A stretch of DNA of 6,506 nucleotides from NCBI GenBank assembly GCA_009908885.1, contig JAAAOL010000262.1, positions 1 through 6,506 on the forward strand. The letters run 5' to 3'. Positions within the stretch are counted from its first letter, which is position 1. Every line of letters begins with the position of its first letter. Under the pieces are notes generated by a model that was not told the DNA's origin, made no database searches, and saw only the letters and a program-made list of their open reading frames with translations. The position numbers and the translations under genes were made by a program. This stretch comes from Bacteroidota bacterium. Its GTDB lineage: Bacteria; Bacteroidota; Rhodothermia; Rhodothermales; JAAAOL01. Positions 5,517 to 6,506 of this stretch are shown here, in pieces.

Positions 5517-6470
5517 ATGCCACCGACGGACCGAGACGCCATTTCCTATCCCGCTGACCGCTTCGTGCTGGACTGCCGGGGCCGCCCGCTGGACTGCCGC
5601 CCCGGCCTCGACCAGGGCGCGCACGTCATGGGCATCCTCAACGTCACACCGGATTCGTTCTCGGACGGCGGGCAGTTCCTGGATCCGGATGATGCGCTCC
5701 GCCGCACGGAGACGATGCTGGAGGAAGGCGCTGCGCTCATCGACGTAGGGGGCGAGTCGTCCCGCCCGCGCGGATCGGTCTACGGCGAGGGCGCCGAGGC
5801 CGTCGCGGCCGAGGCCGAGAAACGCCGCGTGCTGCCCGTCATCGAAGGAATCGCCGAGCGGTTTCCGGAGGCGCTCATTTCGGTCGACACCTACAAGCCA
5901 GCCGTCGCCCGGGCCGCGCTGGAGGCGGGCGCGCACCTCATCAACGACATCACCGGCCTGCGCTACCATCCCGAGACCGCGGCCGCCTGCGCCGAGGCCG
6001 GCGCGCCGCTCATCGTCATGCACTCGCTGGGCCGCCCCGGCGCGATGCCGCATGAACACACCTACGACGACGTGGTGGCGGACGTGCGGGCGTCGCTGGA
6101 GCGCTCCGTGGCCGTCGCCGAGGAGGCGGGCGTCCGGCACGTCGTGGTCGATCCCGGCTTCGGCTTCGGCAAGACGGCGGCGGAGAACCTGCGCCTGGTC
6201 GCCGAGACGGACCAGTTCCTGCGCCTCGGGCGGCCCGTGCTGGTCGGTATCTCGCGCAAGAGCACCATCGGCGCGGTGCTGGGCTCGCCGGACGCGCCCG
6301 CCCCCGTCGACCGGCGGCTCTACGGGACGCTGGGGGCCACGGCGGTGGCCGTGCTGCGGGGCGCGACGATCGTGCGGACCCATGACGTACGTCCGACGGT
6401 TGAACTGCTACGCGTTCTCGGCGCGACGGCGGCGCAAGGCCGTTCTGCGATGCGCGGCTCCCGGCACTGA
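5517..6470 (+). CDS. folP: Dihydropteroate synthase
   Basis: A 317-residue DHPS, the folate-pathway enzyme that condenses 6-hydroxymethyl-dihydropterin pyrophosphate with p-aminobenzoate and the target of sulfonamides. It is a cytosolic TIM barrel. Motifs in order: MGILNVTPDSFSDGG (38-52), IDVGGESSRPRG (75-86), ISVDTYKP (121-128), LINDITG (141-147), IVMHS (166-170), VVDPGFGFGKT (210-220), VGISRKSTIGAVLG (243-256) and the C-terminal RTHDV (287-291). All pterin and phosphate site motifs are present. It is somewhat longer than E. coli FolP (282) because of about 35 extra N-terminal residues and roughly seven more residues after the GGESSRPRG loop. Loop 2 has Ser82 where many enzymes have Thr; I believe this is a known natural variation. 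The ATG at 5517 is the only ATG before Met38, which is inside the first core motif. No Shine-Dalgarno precedes it. The next gene is outside the window; in many Bacteroidota it is a diadenylate cyclase gene, which cannot be verified here. Confidence 0.97.
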   Translation: MPPTDRDAISYPADRFVLDCRGRPLDCRPGLDQGAHVMGILNVTPDSFSDGGQFLDPDDALRRTETMLEEGAALIDVGGESSRPRGSVYGEGAEAVAAEAEKRRVLPVIEGIAERFPEALISVDTYKPAVARAALEAGAHLINDITGLRYHPETAAACAEAGAPLIVMHSLGRPGAMPHEHTYDDVVADVRASLERSVAVAEEAGVRHVVVDPGFGFGKTAAENLRLVAETDQFLRLGRPVLVGISRKSTIGAVLGSPDAPAPVDRRLYGTLGATAVAVLRGATIVRTHDVRPTVELLRVLGATAAQGRSAMRGSRH

Positions 6471-6506
6471 GCGCCGCGTCCACCCTCTTCTCTCACCCTG
6501 ACTCCT

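Noticed and set aside
5472..6383. A 303-codon open frame on the minus strand opposite folP
   Set aside because: Antisense shadow; composition is that of complemented GC-rich coding sequence, and folP motifs are unmistakable on the other strand.
6471..6506. Possible terminator or start of a next gene after folP
   Set aside because: The 36 bases are pyrimidine-rich without a hairpin, and no start codon or reading frame can be supported.

Overview
The window reads as a chromosomal segment of a GC-rich member of the Bacteroidota lineage, most likely Rhodothermota (relatives of Rhodothermus, Salinibacter or Rubrivirga). The main evidence is the sigma factor: it is short, lacks region 1.1, and reads like the primary sigma factor of Bacteroidota. 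The start codons I could inspect also lack clear Shine-Dalgarno sequences, which is usual in that lineage. The phylum call is inference from protein reading, not from a search.

Layout, left to right: a small putative lipoprotein gene on the + strand (3-242) converges on a run of four minus-strand genes. In their own transcription order these are a GH3-family acyl-adenylating enzyme (5279 to 3729), the primary sigma factor rpoD/sigA (3520 to 2681), the transcription terminator factor rho (2277 to 1165) and the JAMM-domain protein radC (1003 to 263). On the right, folP (dihydropteroate synthase, 5517-6470) is divergent from the GH3 gene. The window ends 36 bases after folP.

Most genes are housekeeping. 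The sigma factor and Rho act at the two ends of transcription, FolP makes the folate precursor dihydropteroate, and RadC is a conserved protein of unsettled role. The sigma gene has its own terminator-like hairpin (about 2620-2649), so rho is probably transcribed separately; radC may be read through from rho. The GH3-like enzyme is the least understood protein here.

The most interesting non-coding signal is a 76-base nested inverted repeat (5325-5400) in the divergent GH3/folP intergenic region. Three pairs of complementary arms are arranged around one centre, like a palindromic interspersed element. Other points worth a second look are a compact Rho without the usual N-terminal helical subdomain and with altered residues near the bicyclomycin pocket, a long hairpin just upstream of the radC start, and a 403-base gap upstream of rho. 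I see no tRNA, rRNA, CRISPR array, insertion sequence or defence system, and nothing that is convincingly a wholly new system.
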